Shown piece after piece: positions 37,103 through 44,766 of a DNA stretch of 49,854 bases (positions are counted from its first letter, which is position 1; every line of letters starts with the position of its first letter). Source of the stretch: a virus; the IMG/VR virus record IMGVR_UViG_3300032299_001077, positions 1 to 49,854 of that record. One strand, 5' to 3'. The notes beneath the pieces were generated by a model. It worked only from the letters and a program-made list of their open reading frames with translations. It was not told the origin of the DNA and searched no databases. Made by a program: the position numbers and the translations under genes.

Positions 37103-37852
37103 TTATTTGGTTGTTAGAATTTTGGTTCCCTTGCGAAGGTTTTCTTCGGGATAAAGTGGCTGAAGATTAGTCCAATGGCAAGCGGCTTTTAACTGATCTG
37201 AGTCATTTAAATCAAAAGATGATATTGGGCGGACATGATCAATGTGGAAGCTGTATGGCCGATCCCAAGCCATTCCGTCCCTGAATTGATTCTCCAAATG
37301 CTCTTTAAGAAAAGAATAAGAACACCCTATTAAATCAATTGTTTTCTGGGATTTGCTAGTTCGGGCACTTTTTAAGGCTATTCTTATTCTAGATCGCACC
37401 CTTTCTTTAAGGGCATATTGTGGATCTGTGTCTCTGCGATGTTTCCTTCTTTTGTTAAGTCTTTCTTTTACGGACGGCTCGCGATTGTATTTGAACATTC
37501 TTTTTTTGATGCGATCTTGAACGTCTGACCTGCTTAAATACTCCCTTCTCCATTCATCAACTTTTATTTTTGTTTCTGGTTTGTTGCGCCAGTTCTTTTT
37601 GATTTTGCGGTGAAGGGCCGCATACTGTGGATCTTTGCATCTTTCTTTAAAAATAGACTGTCTTTTATTTTTTATGTCTGGTCTGTTGTTATAAACTCGC
37701 CCTCTATGGCGTCTTTTCTCAAAAGATTCTGGCGTAAGCCATATCTCATATACAAAGGGCGTTCCGTCTTTTCTTTTTCTATTGCTATAACTTACAAATA
37801 TTTTTCCATCAGAATGCCTGATGTCTCCAAAATGATGTTTATGCGTTACCAT
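37103..37852 (-). CDS. HNH endonuclease with N-terminal recognition domain (paralogue 2)
   Basis: A 249-residue protein with ATG start. Residues about 8-45 (FGDIRHSDGKIFVSYSN, VYEIWLTPESFEK) and 170-240 (SYSFLKEHLENQFRDGMAW, FHIDHVRPISSFDL, HWTNLQPLYPEENL) align closely with the endonuclease at 34518. The central basic repeat region is shorter and diverged. Both copies keep the H and N residues, so both may be active. Its start overlaps the end of the RecB-like nuclease gene. Confidence 0.8.
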   Translation of the reverse strand: MVTHKHHFGDIRHSDGKIFVSYSNRKRKDGTPFVYEIWLTPESFEKRRHRGRVYNNRPDIKNKRQSIFKERCKDPQYAALHRKIKKNWRNKPETKIKVDEWRREYLSRSDVQDRIKKRMFKYNREPSVKERLNKRRKHRRDTDPQYALKERVRSRIRIALKSARTSKSQKTIDLIGCSYSFLKEHLENQFRDGMAWDRPYSFHIDHVRPISSFDLNDSDQLKAACHWTNLQPLYPEENLRKGTKILTTK

Positions 37853-38720
37853 TTGACTTCAAACTTCTTCCGTAATGGCACCAATTTTTAACCTGACAGA
37901 AGTGGAGGCAACGCGTATCCTCCCCGTCCCTTCTCTCGACGGCACCACCGATTCTTTTGGCGTGTGCAAGAGCCTCATGTTCTGATTGATATAAGCCATT
38001 AGCAACGGCACGTTTCGCTCCTTTTTCTTTGAGGACTGCCCATGTTGTAGGTTTGCTCCAGCGTTCTTCCTCGGTGCAGACGGGGATGTCATCCTCTTTT
38101 TCTACCAGCTTTGCAGCGTTGTGCAAGGCGATACGGGAGCGGATGTATGCCATTGTCTCGGCCTCATGCCAGATCTGTAGCGGGATTTCTTGGATGGCGC
38201 ACTTGGGATAGTCGGCCTTGAATTCGGAGTCCTTGCGCTTCCAGTCCTTACACACAAGCAGGATGGCTAGTTTCTTGGGGTGGATTCCGTTGTGTTCGCA
38301 CAGAAGCTTGTTGACGTTGGCTTGCTTTATCCACTCAAGCCGATCATCGCTCATAGCCTTGTACACGCTGGATACCTTGTAGTCCCATAGTGTTTCGGTC
38401 TCGCGGTCATAGAGGTCGATCTGTCCACCTAGCTTGACGCCGTCTACATCGATATAAAAACGTTGCTCGCAAACATAGCGTTGCGGATTGCGCTTCGCTA
38501 TTTGCTCCAGAACATAGTGGTTGGCCGTCCCCAGCATCGTCCACACCTTCTCGGAACAGTCCATAGTAATCTCGTTGCCATGGCGTTTCCACAGTTCGGA
38601 GATCTTGGGAGGTTGAGCCAACCCTGTAGTGGTGATGTCGGACTCGCCCTTACTGTAAGTGTCCTCGCTGACCAAGTCCACAAAAGGCTGGGGCAGGTTG
38701 AATTTGTTTGTGATGTTCAT
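37839..38720 (-). CDS. RecB-like PD-(D/E)XK exonuclease
   Basis: A 293-residue protein. GGQIDLYDRETETLWDYKVSS (about 96-116) gives the D...D-x-K core of Cas4/RecB-type nucleases, and the upstream MLGTANHYVLEQI (H on a helix) matches the family's H motif. Cys residues near the C-terminus (CTEEER, DTRCLHFCQVKNWC) could hold an Fe-S cluster as in Cas4. Likely acts in recombination or end-processing. ATGA overlap with the previous gene. Confidence 0.75.
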   Translation of the reverse strand: MNITNKFNLPQPFVDLVSEDTYSKGESDITTTGLAQPPKISELWKRHGNEITMDCSEKVWTMLGTANHYVLEQIAKRNPQRYVCEQRFYIDVDGVKLGGQIDLYDRETETLWDYKVSSVYKAMSDDRLEWIKQANVNKLLCEHNGIHPKKLAILLVCKDWKRKDSEFKADYPKCAIQEIPLQIWHEAETMAYIRSRIALHNAAKLVEKEDDIPVCTEEERWSKPTTWAVLKEKGAKRAVANGLYQSEHEALAHAKRIGGAVERRDGEDTRCLHFCQVKNWCHYGRSLKSNGNA

Positions 38721-39088
38721 TTTGTAAATAGTTGCCCAACTTGTTTGATTGCCCAGTATTCGGGGTTAACGAGCGCCGTTGTGATCTCGGTCAGCCCGCA
38801 CAAAAACATCATGGCCCACATGCAGGCACCAACAACCCCAAATAATCGAACCATCATAATTCCAAAAGTTTTGTCACCGCCGCGATCCTCTTGTGGATCT
38901 TCAGGCAGGCGAATGCTCCACACATAGCGGTTCCAAGCAAACACAAAAAGCCCAGCCATTACAAATGCGAGAATCTGACTAATGCCAACCACATATGCTT
39001 GCCTTACCATAATGCCCCACAGGAACTCAGTTGTGGTTCCAAACTTTTCTGCTAAGACGCGGAGAATCTCCATGATTTGATCGGTCAT
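38717..39088 (-). CDS. two-pass membrane protein
   Basis: A 123-residue protein with hydrophobic segments at about 33-51 (VVGISQILAFVMAGLFVF) and 77-97 (MVRLFGVVGACMWAMMFLCG), separated by an acidic loop. Two-helix topology resembles holins, but the gene lies in a DNA-metabolism operon away from the endolysin. It may instead be a membrane anchor or exclusion protein. Confidence 0.6.
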   Translation of the reverse strand: MTDQIMEILRVLAEKFGTTTEFLWGIMVRQAYVVGISQILAFVMAGLFVFAWNRYVWSIRLPEDPQEDRGGDKTFGIMMVRLFGVVGACMWAMMFLCGLTEITTALVNPEYWAIKQVGQLFTK

Positions 39089-39121
39089 TGTGGTTTAGGC
39101 TGTGGTTTTGTTTTGGCGTTC

Positions 39122-39195
39122 AAAAAAGTAGCGGGGCACGGAGCAACTCCATTTTAAGCGCAACTACGTCCTTGCGAACAGTAGCGCACCCCGCC
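39122..39195 (-). terminator. branched RNA structure followed by U6
   Basis: Reading the minus strand just after the DUF6496 stop: GCGGGGTGC pairs with GTGCCCCGC (9 bp, two G-U pairs), enclosing GCGCTAC/GTA-GCGC and GGAG-ttg-CTCC hairpins, then TAC and TTTTTT. The G-U pairs are possible only on the minus strand. It may be an unusual terminator or regulatory RNA upstream of the membrane protein gene. It also contains a 10-codon frame, MELLRAPLLF (39120-39152). Confidence 0.5.
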
Positions 39196-39201
39196 AAAGG
39201 A

Positions 39202-39357
39202 TTACTTGCCCTTTTTCTTTTTGCTCATGCCAGCTTCGCTAAGAGCGATTGCGATGGCTTGTTTGGGGTTCTTGACCTTCTGGCCAGAGCTACTTTTAAG
39301 TTTGCCCTTGCCGTATTCTTTCATGACTTTGGCGACTTTCTTTTTACCGTTTTTCAT
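39202..39357 (-). CDS. DUF6496-like small basic protein
   Basis: A 51-residue protein MKNGKKKVAKVMKEYGKGKL ... KNPKQAIAIALSEAG then KKKKGK. The KxVMxEYxxGKLKS and KQAIAIALSEA blocks match the DUF6496 pattern. Extremely basic, likely DNA-binding. TAATG overlap with the SWIM gene. Confidence 0.75.
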   Translation of the reverse strand: MKNGKKKVAKVMKEYGKGKLKSSSGQKVKNPKQAIAIALSEAGMSKKKKGK

Positions 39358-39596
39358 TATGCTGCTTTTTCTAGTTGTTGGTTGTTGTTTGACTTCGGCG
39401 TTTTGACGCCCAAGAGTTTACAGATGTATCGGATGTGGAAGCACTCCTTGCGGAATTGATAGCTTGGACAAGTGCAGGTAACTGGGTCTTCGGTGAGGTC
39501 AACGAGGTAGTAGTCTTCTCGGTTGGTTCGTGACTGGACAAGAAATGTGAGCGGATCATGCGGCAGAATTTCAATGCCCTTTCCATAGCTAGTCAT
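39357..39596 (-). CDS. SWIM zinc-finger protein
   Basis: A 79-residue protein from the ATG overlapping the previous stop (ATGACTAG). CTCPSYQFRKECFHIRYI has the C-x-C-x(n)-C-x-H SWIM signature. SWIM domains bind DNA or mediate protein contacts in recombination factors and transposases. It is free-standing here, next to an SSB-like gene and a RecB-like nuclease. Confidence 0.75.
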   Translation of the reverse strand: MTSYGKGIEILPHDPLTFLVQSRTNREDYYLVDLTEDPVTCTCPSYQFRKECFHIRYICKLLGVKTPKSNNNQQLEKAA

Positions 39597-40287
39597 TGGC
39601 CTCCTCTGGTTGCGGGGTTTTAAGGGACTCCCCCTTGCTTGCCCCATAGCCCAAATCTTGGGGAGTGTAGGGCTGGATTGGCATCTTGAAGGTGTGGCCA
39701 GAGCGGTCTGCTTGGATGAAAAGGCTCGTGGCTATGCCCTGACGATGCTCATTCGGAAGGTCTAGCTCGACAGCAATGTCATTGGCCTTCTTGACACACA
39801 ACCTCATCAGGTTTGCCGCCTGACAGAGGAAGACTTTGACTTCGCGGTCTTTGGGTTCGGGGTTCTTGATGGCCTCTCCTGCGGGCTTCTGGGGCGGTTG
39901 CGAGGTATTCACGGTCTGCCATTGAGCGGGCTTGGACGCCGCAACATCAATAACTGGTTGAGTCAACGCCGAACCCTTGACCATGGCAGCTTGGATCTCC
40001 ATGGTGGCGGTTCCTTGTTTGTCGTTGCCCGAAGCAATAAGAACTACGCTTTTTCCAACGTGTTCCTTAAGGGCGTCTTCAATTTCCTTGTTCGGAATAA
40101 AGTAGGTATGGTCTGCCCCATTGACCTCAATGGTAACCATGTGGAATCTTTTCTGGTCGGACTTGCGGGTAATTACCTTCGGCACCGTTTTGATGGTGAC
40201 GAGTTTTACTCCGTTTCTAACCAGATCACCGTGGTTAAGGATTGGGTCTTTTTTGTGCTGTTGCTGATTGGGTTTTTGGAATGACAT
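39589..40287 (-). CDS. putative ssDNA-binding protein-like
   Basis: A 232-residue protein from MSFQKPNQQQ; a TTG start 42 bases upstream would lie within the -35 box and is rejected. Residues about 15-95 (GDLVRNGVKLVTIKTVP, KRFHMVTIEVNG, VGKSVVLIASGND) look like a beta-barrel OB domain. The middle is a disordered Pro/Gln linker. The C-terminal domain (FLCQAANLMRLCVKKAND ... ATSLFIQADRSGHTFKMP) follows a pattern seen in phage single-strand binding-like proteins. First gene of this minus operon. Confidence 0.6.
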   Translation of the reverse strand: MSFQKPNQQQHKKDPILNHGDLVRNGVKLVTIKTVPKVITRKSDQKRFHMVTIEVNGADHTYFIPNKEIEDALKEHVGKSVVLIASGNDKQGTATMEIQAAMVKGSALTQPVIDVAASKPAQWQTVNTSQPPQKPAGEAIKNPEPKDREVKVFLCQAANLMRLCVKKANDIAVELDLPNEHRQGIATSLFIQADRSGHTFKMPIQPYTPQDLGYGASKGESLKTPQPEEAND

Positions 40288-40302
40288 ATGGTTTTGGTAT
40301 TC

Positions 40303-40329
40303 TCTATATCCGACACTCGGCTTTGTCAA
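40303..40329 (-). promoter_or_regulatory. promoter of the SSB-like operon
   Basis: On the minus strand TTGACA (40329-40324) and TATAGA (40308-40303) are 15 bases apart, giving transcription close to 40296 and a very short leader before ATG 40287. The near-consensus boxes support this start. Confidence 0.55.
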
Positions 40330-40353
40330 ACGTTCAAAGTATTTTCAATAAAA

Positions 40354-40391
40354 TGTCGGGGGCGGGAAAAACCACTAACCCACCCCCGACA
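40354..40391. promoter_or_regulatory. strong hairpin between divergent promoters
   Basis: TGTCGGGGG (40354-40362) pairs perfectly with CCCCCGACA (40383-40391), continued by GGG/CCC (40364-40366 with 40379-40381) around a 12-base A-rich loop. It lies just upstream of the minus-strand promoter. It could be an operator or a leader for the plus-strand appendage gene. Confidence 0.5.
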
Positions 40392-40457
40392 AACTCACAC
40401 ACATGATAACGAGGGACAACATACCCTCAGACCCCGAACCTACCACATTCGTTCAAT

Positions 40458-40496
40458 CTTGCAAAGGGAAAATGGCCTTGCAAGGATCGGTTTTTT
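40458..40496 (+). terminator. attenuator-like hairpin before the Ser/Thr-rich gene
   Basis: CTTGCAAaGG (40458-40467) pairs with CCTTGCAAG (40476-40484) leaving one bulged A, followed after six bases by TTTTTT (40491-40496). The second arm is itself part of the palindrome CCTTGCAAGG. It sits 22 bases before ATG 40519, so could attenuate or be a protein-binding site. Confidence 0.45.
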
Positions 40497-40518
40497 AGAG
40501 TAGGTTCACCCGCAATCC

Positions 40519-42642
40519 ATGGCCACTGAATATCCCCCTTTAGGAAAACCATTTGTTGCTGAATACCGCTACGGCAATCGGGATTTTCCAGTAATTCACA
40601 TCAAAAAAGATCCAAGGGTTGATAATTACAGGGCCCCCGAAGTTGGTGATCCATGTCCTGATAAACGCTTCCCAAGTCATACTTTTATTCAGGCATTACC
40701 CACCAACTCTGATGAGAGGGTATTGTGGGTCTACGAAAAGCTGGACGGGCCCGTTATTACTGGTCGGATTTTGGACAATGACGGCAACTACGCCACACTT
40801 TCTCGTCAACCCGTAGCCGCTGGGGCAGAAGCTGATGCTGGATATGGAGTAATTTCCAGCGCAATCACTCCAGAAAATCAGGCGTTTGGAGTTAAGCAAA
40901 CTGTTCGTGTTGATGAGTTTGCGCCACTTACGGGATTTCAAATCGATCCTCGCTATGGCGTGACCCTTGAATACAGCAAGCAACTGGTAGATGCGGCTAC
41001 TGCTGTTGGAGGTGTAGACGGGCTTGAATCGGTAGAAATTGAGCCCAAAAACCAATTTCATAGTTGGAGGCTATCTACAAAATTAGCACAGCTTCCTGCT
41101 GATCAAGTTTGGTATGGCTACCGCAAAGAGTCATTTCCTGATGTTTTGACTGATCTTCAAATTGTTGGCACTGAAAACTTTCAACCCATTCCAGCTTGGA
41201 GAGTGGCTCCCGACATGCCCCTTCGGGCTAAGTTCACTCGAAAGTTTAGCCTTGGGGCACCACCTGAACCAGCACCACAACTTTCTCCGCGCTATTGGGC
41301 TGAACCGTTTTATATCGCCATTGAATATTTAAGGGTGTCTGAAAGCCAATCAGAAACCACATCTTCCTCTACATCTTCTGGAACCACATCTTCAACCAAT
41401 TCTTCGACACAAAGCTCCACCTCCAGTGGCACACAATCCTCAACAAATAGCTCAACTCAAAGCTCTACCAACTCCTCCGCTCAAAGCTCCACCAATTCGG
41501 GCACACAATCTTCAACCTCAAGCGGAACCAGTAGCGGAACTTCTAGTGGGACAAATAGCTCTACTAATAGCGGAACCCAGTCTTCGACAAGTTCCTCAAC
41601 CAGCAGCGGGACAAGTTCTTCCACTTCTTCTTCGACTAATAGCGGAACCCAATCATCAACAAATTCTGGCACATCAAGCTCGACCAATAGCGGGACGCAG
41701 TCTTCGACCAACAGTGGAACAAGTTCCTCTACAAGTTCAGGAACATCAAGCTCAACTAACAGTGGTACGCAATCTGGAACACAGAGCGGAACCCAATCTT
41801 CAACTTCTTCAGGAACACAAAGCGGAACGTCTTATTCTGAAGGAGATGGATCAAGCTCTACGGCAGAGTCGCAGTCTGGAGCAGTTCTGGTTTCTAACAC
41901 ACCGACAAACCGAGTTTCTTCGGGCCAACAATCTGGCACTTCAAGCGGCACTAACTCATCCACTAACAGTGGAACATCTTCCTCTACAACAAGTGGAACC
42001 AATTCCTCTACATCTTCTGGTACACAATCTTCAACCACTAGCGGGACATCTAGTTCTACTTCGTCTGGTACAGCCTCATCAACCAATTCTGGAACAACCA
42101 GTTCAACCAATTCTGGAACCTCCAGTTCCACCAACAGTGGGACTCAGTCAGGAACATCTTCTGGAACCACATCCTCGACAAGTAGTTCAACTTCCAGTTC
42201 TACAAACTCTGGAACTTCCAGCGGAACAACCTCTTCAACACAATCCTCCACCAACTCCTCCACCTCGTCTTCTACCAATAGTGGAACGAGTTCCTCTACA
42301 AGTTCAGGAACCACATCATCTACCTCAAGCGGAACCAGTAGTTCTACAAATTCTGGAACCTCCAGTTCTACCTCCTCTGGAACCAACTCTTCTACAAACA
42401 GTGGAACGTCCGAAAATTCAACAATATCTCGCGGAAAATCCATATTCAATTTGACAATACCCAAATGCCTTCGTAGTGATATTCCTGTGACCTTGCCCAG
42501 TGGAGAAACCTTTATCATTCCCGCCACTAAACAAGCCGACCTTAACTGGGGAAGTTATGTTGAAGTTGCCCGCCAAAGCGAACACTGGAAACAGGGCATT
42601 TGGATTACCGAAATAACCGAGGTTTACTTACCAGAACTTTAA
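40519..42642 (+). CDS. tail/appendage-type protein with long Ser/Thr/Gly repeat domain
   Basis: A 707-residue protein. Residues 1-275 form a beta-rich globular domain (FVAEYRYGNRDFPVIHIKKD, RVLWVYEKLDGPVITG, WYGYRKESFPDVLTDLQIVG). Residues about 280-630 are almost only Ser, Thr, Gly, Asn and Gln in 4-residue units of type x-S-(S/G)-T, broken once near 440-470 by YSEGDGSSSTAES and VLVSNTPTNRVSSGQQ. Residues about 630-707 are a C-terminal beta domain (IPVTLPSGETFIIPATK, WITEITEVYLPEL). It resembles a virion protein interrupted by a mucin-like linker that could be flexible or O-glycosylated. First gene of a four-gene plus-strand tail block. Confidence 0.65.
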   Translation: MATEYPPLGKPFVAEYRYGNRDFPVIHIKKDPRVDNYRAPEVGDPCPDKRFPSHTFIQALPTNSDERVLWVYEKLDGPVITGRILDNDGNYATLSRQPVAAGAEADAGYGVISSAITPENQAFGVKQTVRVDEFAPLTGFQIDPRYGVTLEYSKQLVDAATAVGGVDGLESVEIEPKNQFHSWRLSTKLAQLPADQVWYGYRKESFPDVLTDLQIVGTENFQPIPAWRVAPDMPLRAKFTRKFSLGAPPEPAPQLSPRYWAEPFYIAIEYLRVSESQSETTSSSTSSGTTSSTNSSTQSSTSSGTQSSTNSSTQSSTNSSAQSSTNSGTQSSTSSGTSSGTSSGTNSSTNSGTQSSTSSSTSSGTSSSTSSSTNSGTQSSTNSGTSSSTNSGTQSSTNSGTSSSTSSGTSSSTNSGTQSGTQSGTQSSTSSGTQSGTSYSEGDGSSSTAESQSGAVLVSNTPTNRVSSGQQSGTSSGTNSSTNSGTSSSTTSGTNSSTSSGTQSSTTSGTSSSTSSGTASSTNSGTTSSTNSGTSSSTNSGTQSGTSSGTTSSTSSSTSSSTNSGTSSGTTSSTQSSTNSSTSSSTNSGTSSSTSSGTTSSTSSGTSSSTNSGTSSSTSSGTNSSTNSGTSENSTISRGKSIFNLTIPKCLRSDIPVTLPSGETFIIPATKQADLNWGSYVEVARQSEHWKQGIWITEITEVYLPEL
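41359..42410 (+). repeat. codon-shuffled 12-bp coding repeat array
   Basis: About 1.05 kb encodes roughly 85 tetrapeptides (S-S-G-T, N-S-S-T, Q-S-S-T). The protein repeats are regular, but Ser, Thr and Gly codons vary freely (AGC, TCT, TCC, TCA, AGT), so the DNA repeats are imperfect. Antisense frames in this stretch are artefacts of the repeats. Confidence 0.85.
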
Positions 42643-42643
42643 T

Positions 42644-43327
42644 ATGGAAAATAAAAACACCTCTAAAGAGATCTTAACAAAAGAATCTAAACAGGAAAAA
42701 AAATACAACGTACTTCTCGCAACACACTCAGAAGATCTTGATTGGTTGAGATACATTCCACAGCAAAGAGACTACAACATTATCGTCTCCAACAGCAATG
42801 GAGTGAAGGATGTGTTTAATGCAGATCTTGTTTTAAACAGAGAAAACTACGGACGCGAGGCTGGCCACTACTTCCATTACATGGTTGAGTTCTATAATAA
42901 TTTGCCAGAAATAACCGTGTTTGTGCAGGGTGATCCTTGGCCTCATGCTGCTGCTGGAAATTACACAATCTCACTAATGGAGGTTCTTTTCGGAACACCC
43001 GAATTTGTGTGGCCAATCACCTATCTCGGAAAACAGTATTCACCAAGCAAGCTCCTCTCTGGGGAGGATTCAAAACAAGCAAAAGCCATTAGGGCAGGAA
43101 TCGGGGATCTCCCCATAGGACAGGGAATACCGATCAGCATTGGTGCCAACTTTTATGCGAGGAAAGATATTATCCTTTCCCGCCCAAAAGAAGTTTATCA
43201 AAACTTTTTGAAGTACGCGGCAAACAAAACTATATACCCAGATGATCCTTACTACACGTTGGCTCACGATCTGGAAGGTGTTTGGGGCGGCGTATTCCAA
43301 CATTCATCTGGAAAACGGGCCATCTAA
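42644..43327 (+). CDS. DUF3431-like glycan-related protein
   Basis: A 227-residue protein starting two bases after the previous stop. YNVLLATHSEDLDWLRYIP, VNRENYGREAGHYFHYMVEFYNNLP and TVFVQGDPWPHA match the same pattern as residues 1-190 of the protein at 20935 and the DUF3431 family, which is thought to be glycosyltransferase-related. Its place next to the Ser/Thr-rich protein suggests it acts on that protein; this is inference. Confidence 0.6.
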   Translation: MENKNTSKEILTKESKQEKKYNVLLATHSEDLDWLRYIPQQRDYNIIVSNSNGVKDVFNADLVLNRENYGREAGHYFHYMVEFYNNLPEITVFVQGDPWPHAAAGNYTISLMEVLFGTPEFVWPITYLGKQYSPSKLLSGEDSKQAKAIRAGIGDLPIGQGIPISIGANFYARKDIILSRPKEVYQNFLKYAANKTIYPDDPYYTLAHDLEGVWGGVFQHSSGKRAI

Positions 43328-44700
43328 TGAGCGATGACATTCTTTCTGGTGGGGCGATAGATCCGTCAACTTCTGGGCCAATACCGCCCAGCAAGGATGA
43401 TAGAGGTCGCGACATCCTTTCAGAACAGAAAGGAAGGCAAGATCAAGATGCTATCGGTGGAACCCAGCTACCACCAGAGCCACTGCCATCTCCAGAAATT
43501 CAAGAAATAGCTCCACCACTCCCGCCTATTGATTTTAATATTGCTGGATTAGATCTTGAAAGCACCAAAGAAATCGCCCGACAGACGATGGTGGACATTA
43601 TCAAAAACGTCACCATCAACGGTCAGGGCCCATCTGTTGATGGATCTTCAATTACTTTCAACATATCGCAAGAACAATCCGCCAGCGAATCTTTTGGCAA
43701 TGCCGCACAAGCGGCAAGGAATGCGGCAAGGCAGAATGGATCAGATGTTGGATTTGATGACGCACAAACAGCAAGAGATGCTGCAAGGCAAGAGGGAGCA
43801 GATATTAGCTTTAATGACGCGCAAGCGGCAAGAGATGACGCAAGGAAAAGGGGAGCGGACATTGATTCTGATGACGCGCAAGTGGCAAGAGATGAGGCCC
43901 GTGAAGGGAGATCTTCAGCAAGAGCCTATAAATCCGCCGAAGAAGAACGCGAAGCAAGAAAAGAGTCAGATCCCAACTTTGACCGCGAATCACATATTCG
44001 CCAAAAAGGGGAAACACCCACAGAGTTCCGCGAGAGACAAGAACAATTAAAACAAGAGAGAGCCGAAAAAGCCCAACGAGAAGAGCAATTAAGTCGCGTT
44101 CGGACTGGAGATTTCACGGAAATGCCCAGTGGCATAATTCCAGTAAGACTCACAAGGGCTGATGGGGAGAAAAAGATACTTGCCCTTGTAGCAACCGATT
44201 TTGTTGGAGTTGTTGATGGGGCGACTTTAGGAGACAGGACAGCCACACTTCCATCAGAAGACTCTTATTATGAGGCTGGCGGTGGTGGTGGTGCCCCAAA
44301 TCATCCTTGGGCTGTAACGATTCGTAAAGATACAGAATCTGAAACCTATCAATACAAGGTTGACTACAACAGCACCCTGTACAAGGGTCTTGGCTCTTTT
44401 GATAATATCGCGGTTACGGGACTTGATTCTTGGGCTACAGCCAGCGTTGGCTACCTTTATCTTTTCGGGGTTGTGAACTTCGGCATTTGCACCGCCGCAT
44501 CCATCCAAGGGCCAGAAGAAATTCCTTCAAATCGCATTGATTTTACTGATGATAATCAAACCAGCTTTTCAGCCCTTATTGCTTATCTCTACGATGATGG
44601 TAACGGAGGTATCGCTGTACAGCAAAGAGCCTTCCATGACTTTACACTTGTTGATTTGTGTGTTAATGGGGGGCCCACAATCTATCCAATAGCTACTTAA
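43327..44700 (+). CDS. virion-type protein with 19-residue helical repeats
   Basis: A 457-residue protein from the TAATGA-overlapping ATG. Residues about 1-110 are Pro/Gly/Ser-rich. About 125-200 holds four 19-residue repeats of type D-D-A-Q-x-A-R-D-x-A-R-x-x-G-A-D-I. About 200-270 is a charged helix. The C-terminal 200 residues form a beta-rich domain (IPVRLTRADGEKKILALVATDFVG, SFDNIAVTGLDSWATASVGYLYLFG) ending with FSALIAYLYDDGNGGIAV. That last block is shared with the next protein (FLTYLYRVENGGIVV). Probably tail or baseplate fibre. Confidence 0.65.
   Translation: MSDDILSGGAIDPSTSGPIPPSKDDRGRDILSEQKGRQDQDAIGGTQLPPEPLPSPEIQEIAPPLPPIDFNIAGLDLESTKEIARQTMVDIIKNVTINGQGPSVDGSSITFNISQEQSASESFGNAAQAARNAARQNGSDVGFDDAQTARDAARQEGADISFNDAQAARDDARKRGADIDSDDAQVARDEAREGRSSARAYKSAEEEREARKESDPNFDRESHIRQKGETPTEFRERQEQLKQERAEKAQREEQLSRVRTGDFTEMPSGIIPVRLTRADGEKKILALVATDFVGVVDGATLGDRTATLPSEDSYYEAGGGGGAPNHPWAVTIRKDTESETYQYKVDYNSTLYKGLGSFDNIAVTGLDSWATASVGYLYLFGVVNFGICTAASIQGPEEIPSNRIDFTDDNQTSFSALIAYLYDDGNGGIAVQQRAFHDFTLVDLCVNGGPTIYPIAT
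43699..43920 (+). repeat. 57-bp coding tandem repeat, about four units
   Basis: Units beginning GATGACGCACAAACAG-type sequence start at 43756, 43813 and 43870, exactly 57 bases apart, with one degenerate unit before. They encode 19-residue amphipathic repeats. Confidence 0.75.
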
Positions 44701-44766
44701 AACTATGGCCAGTGCTTCACATTTGGGGCTGTTCGCCCTTCCGAAACTTTCCCAGCGCAAAAAAGT

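Noticed and set aside
34518-37852. Insertion sequence or transposon around the HNH genes
   Set aside because: No transposase, terminal inverted repeats or target-site duplication seen; a homing-type unit explains the layout better.
40288-40329. Upstream TTG start extending the SSB-like protein by 14 residues
   Set aside because: It coincides with the -35 box of the candidate promoter, so would not be transcribed.
41426-42527. Long sense and antisense ORFs rich in Leu/Pro/Glu/Val repeats over the Ser/Thr repeat region
   Set aside because: They are frame shadows of the Ser/Thr/Gly repeat gene; their repeat pattern follows directly from its codons and they lack independent starts.
41359-43920. 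CRISPR array or intergenic satellite
   Set aside because: The repeats are in-frame coding repeats (12 and 57 bp), imperfect at DNA level, without unique spacers.
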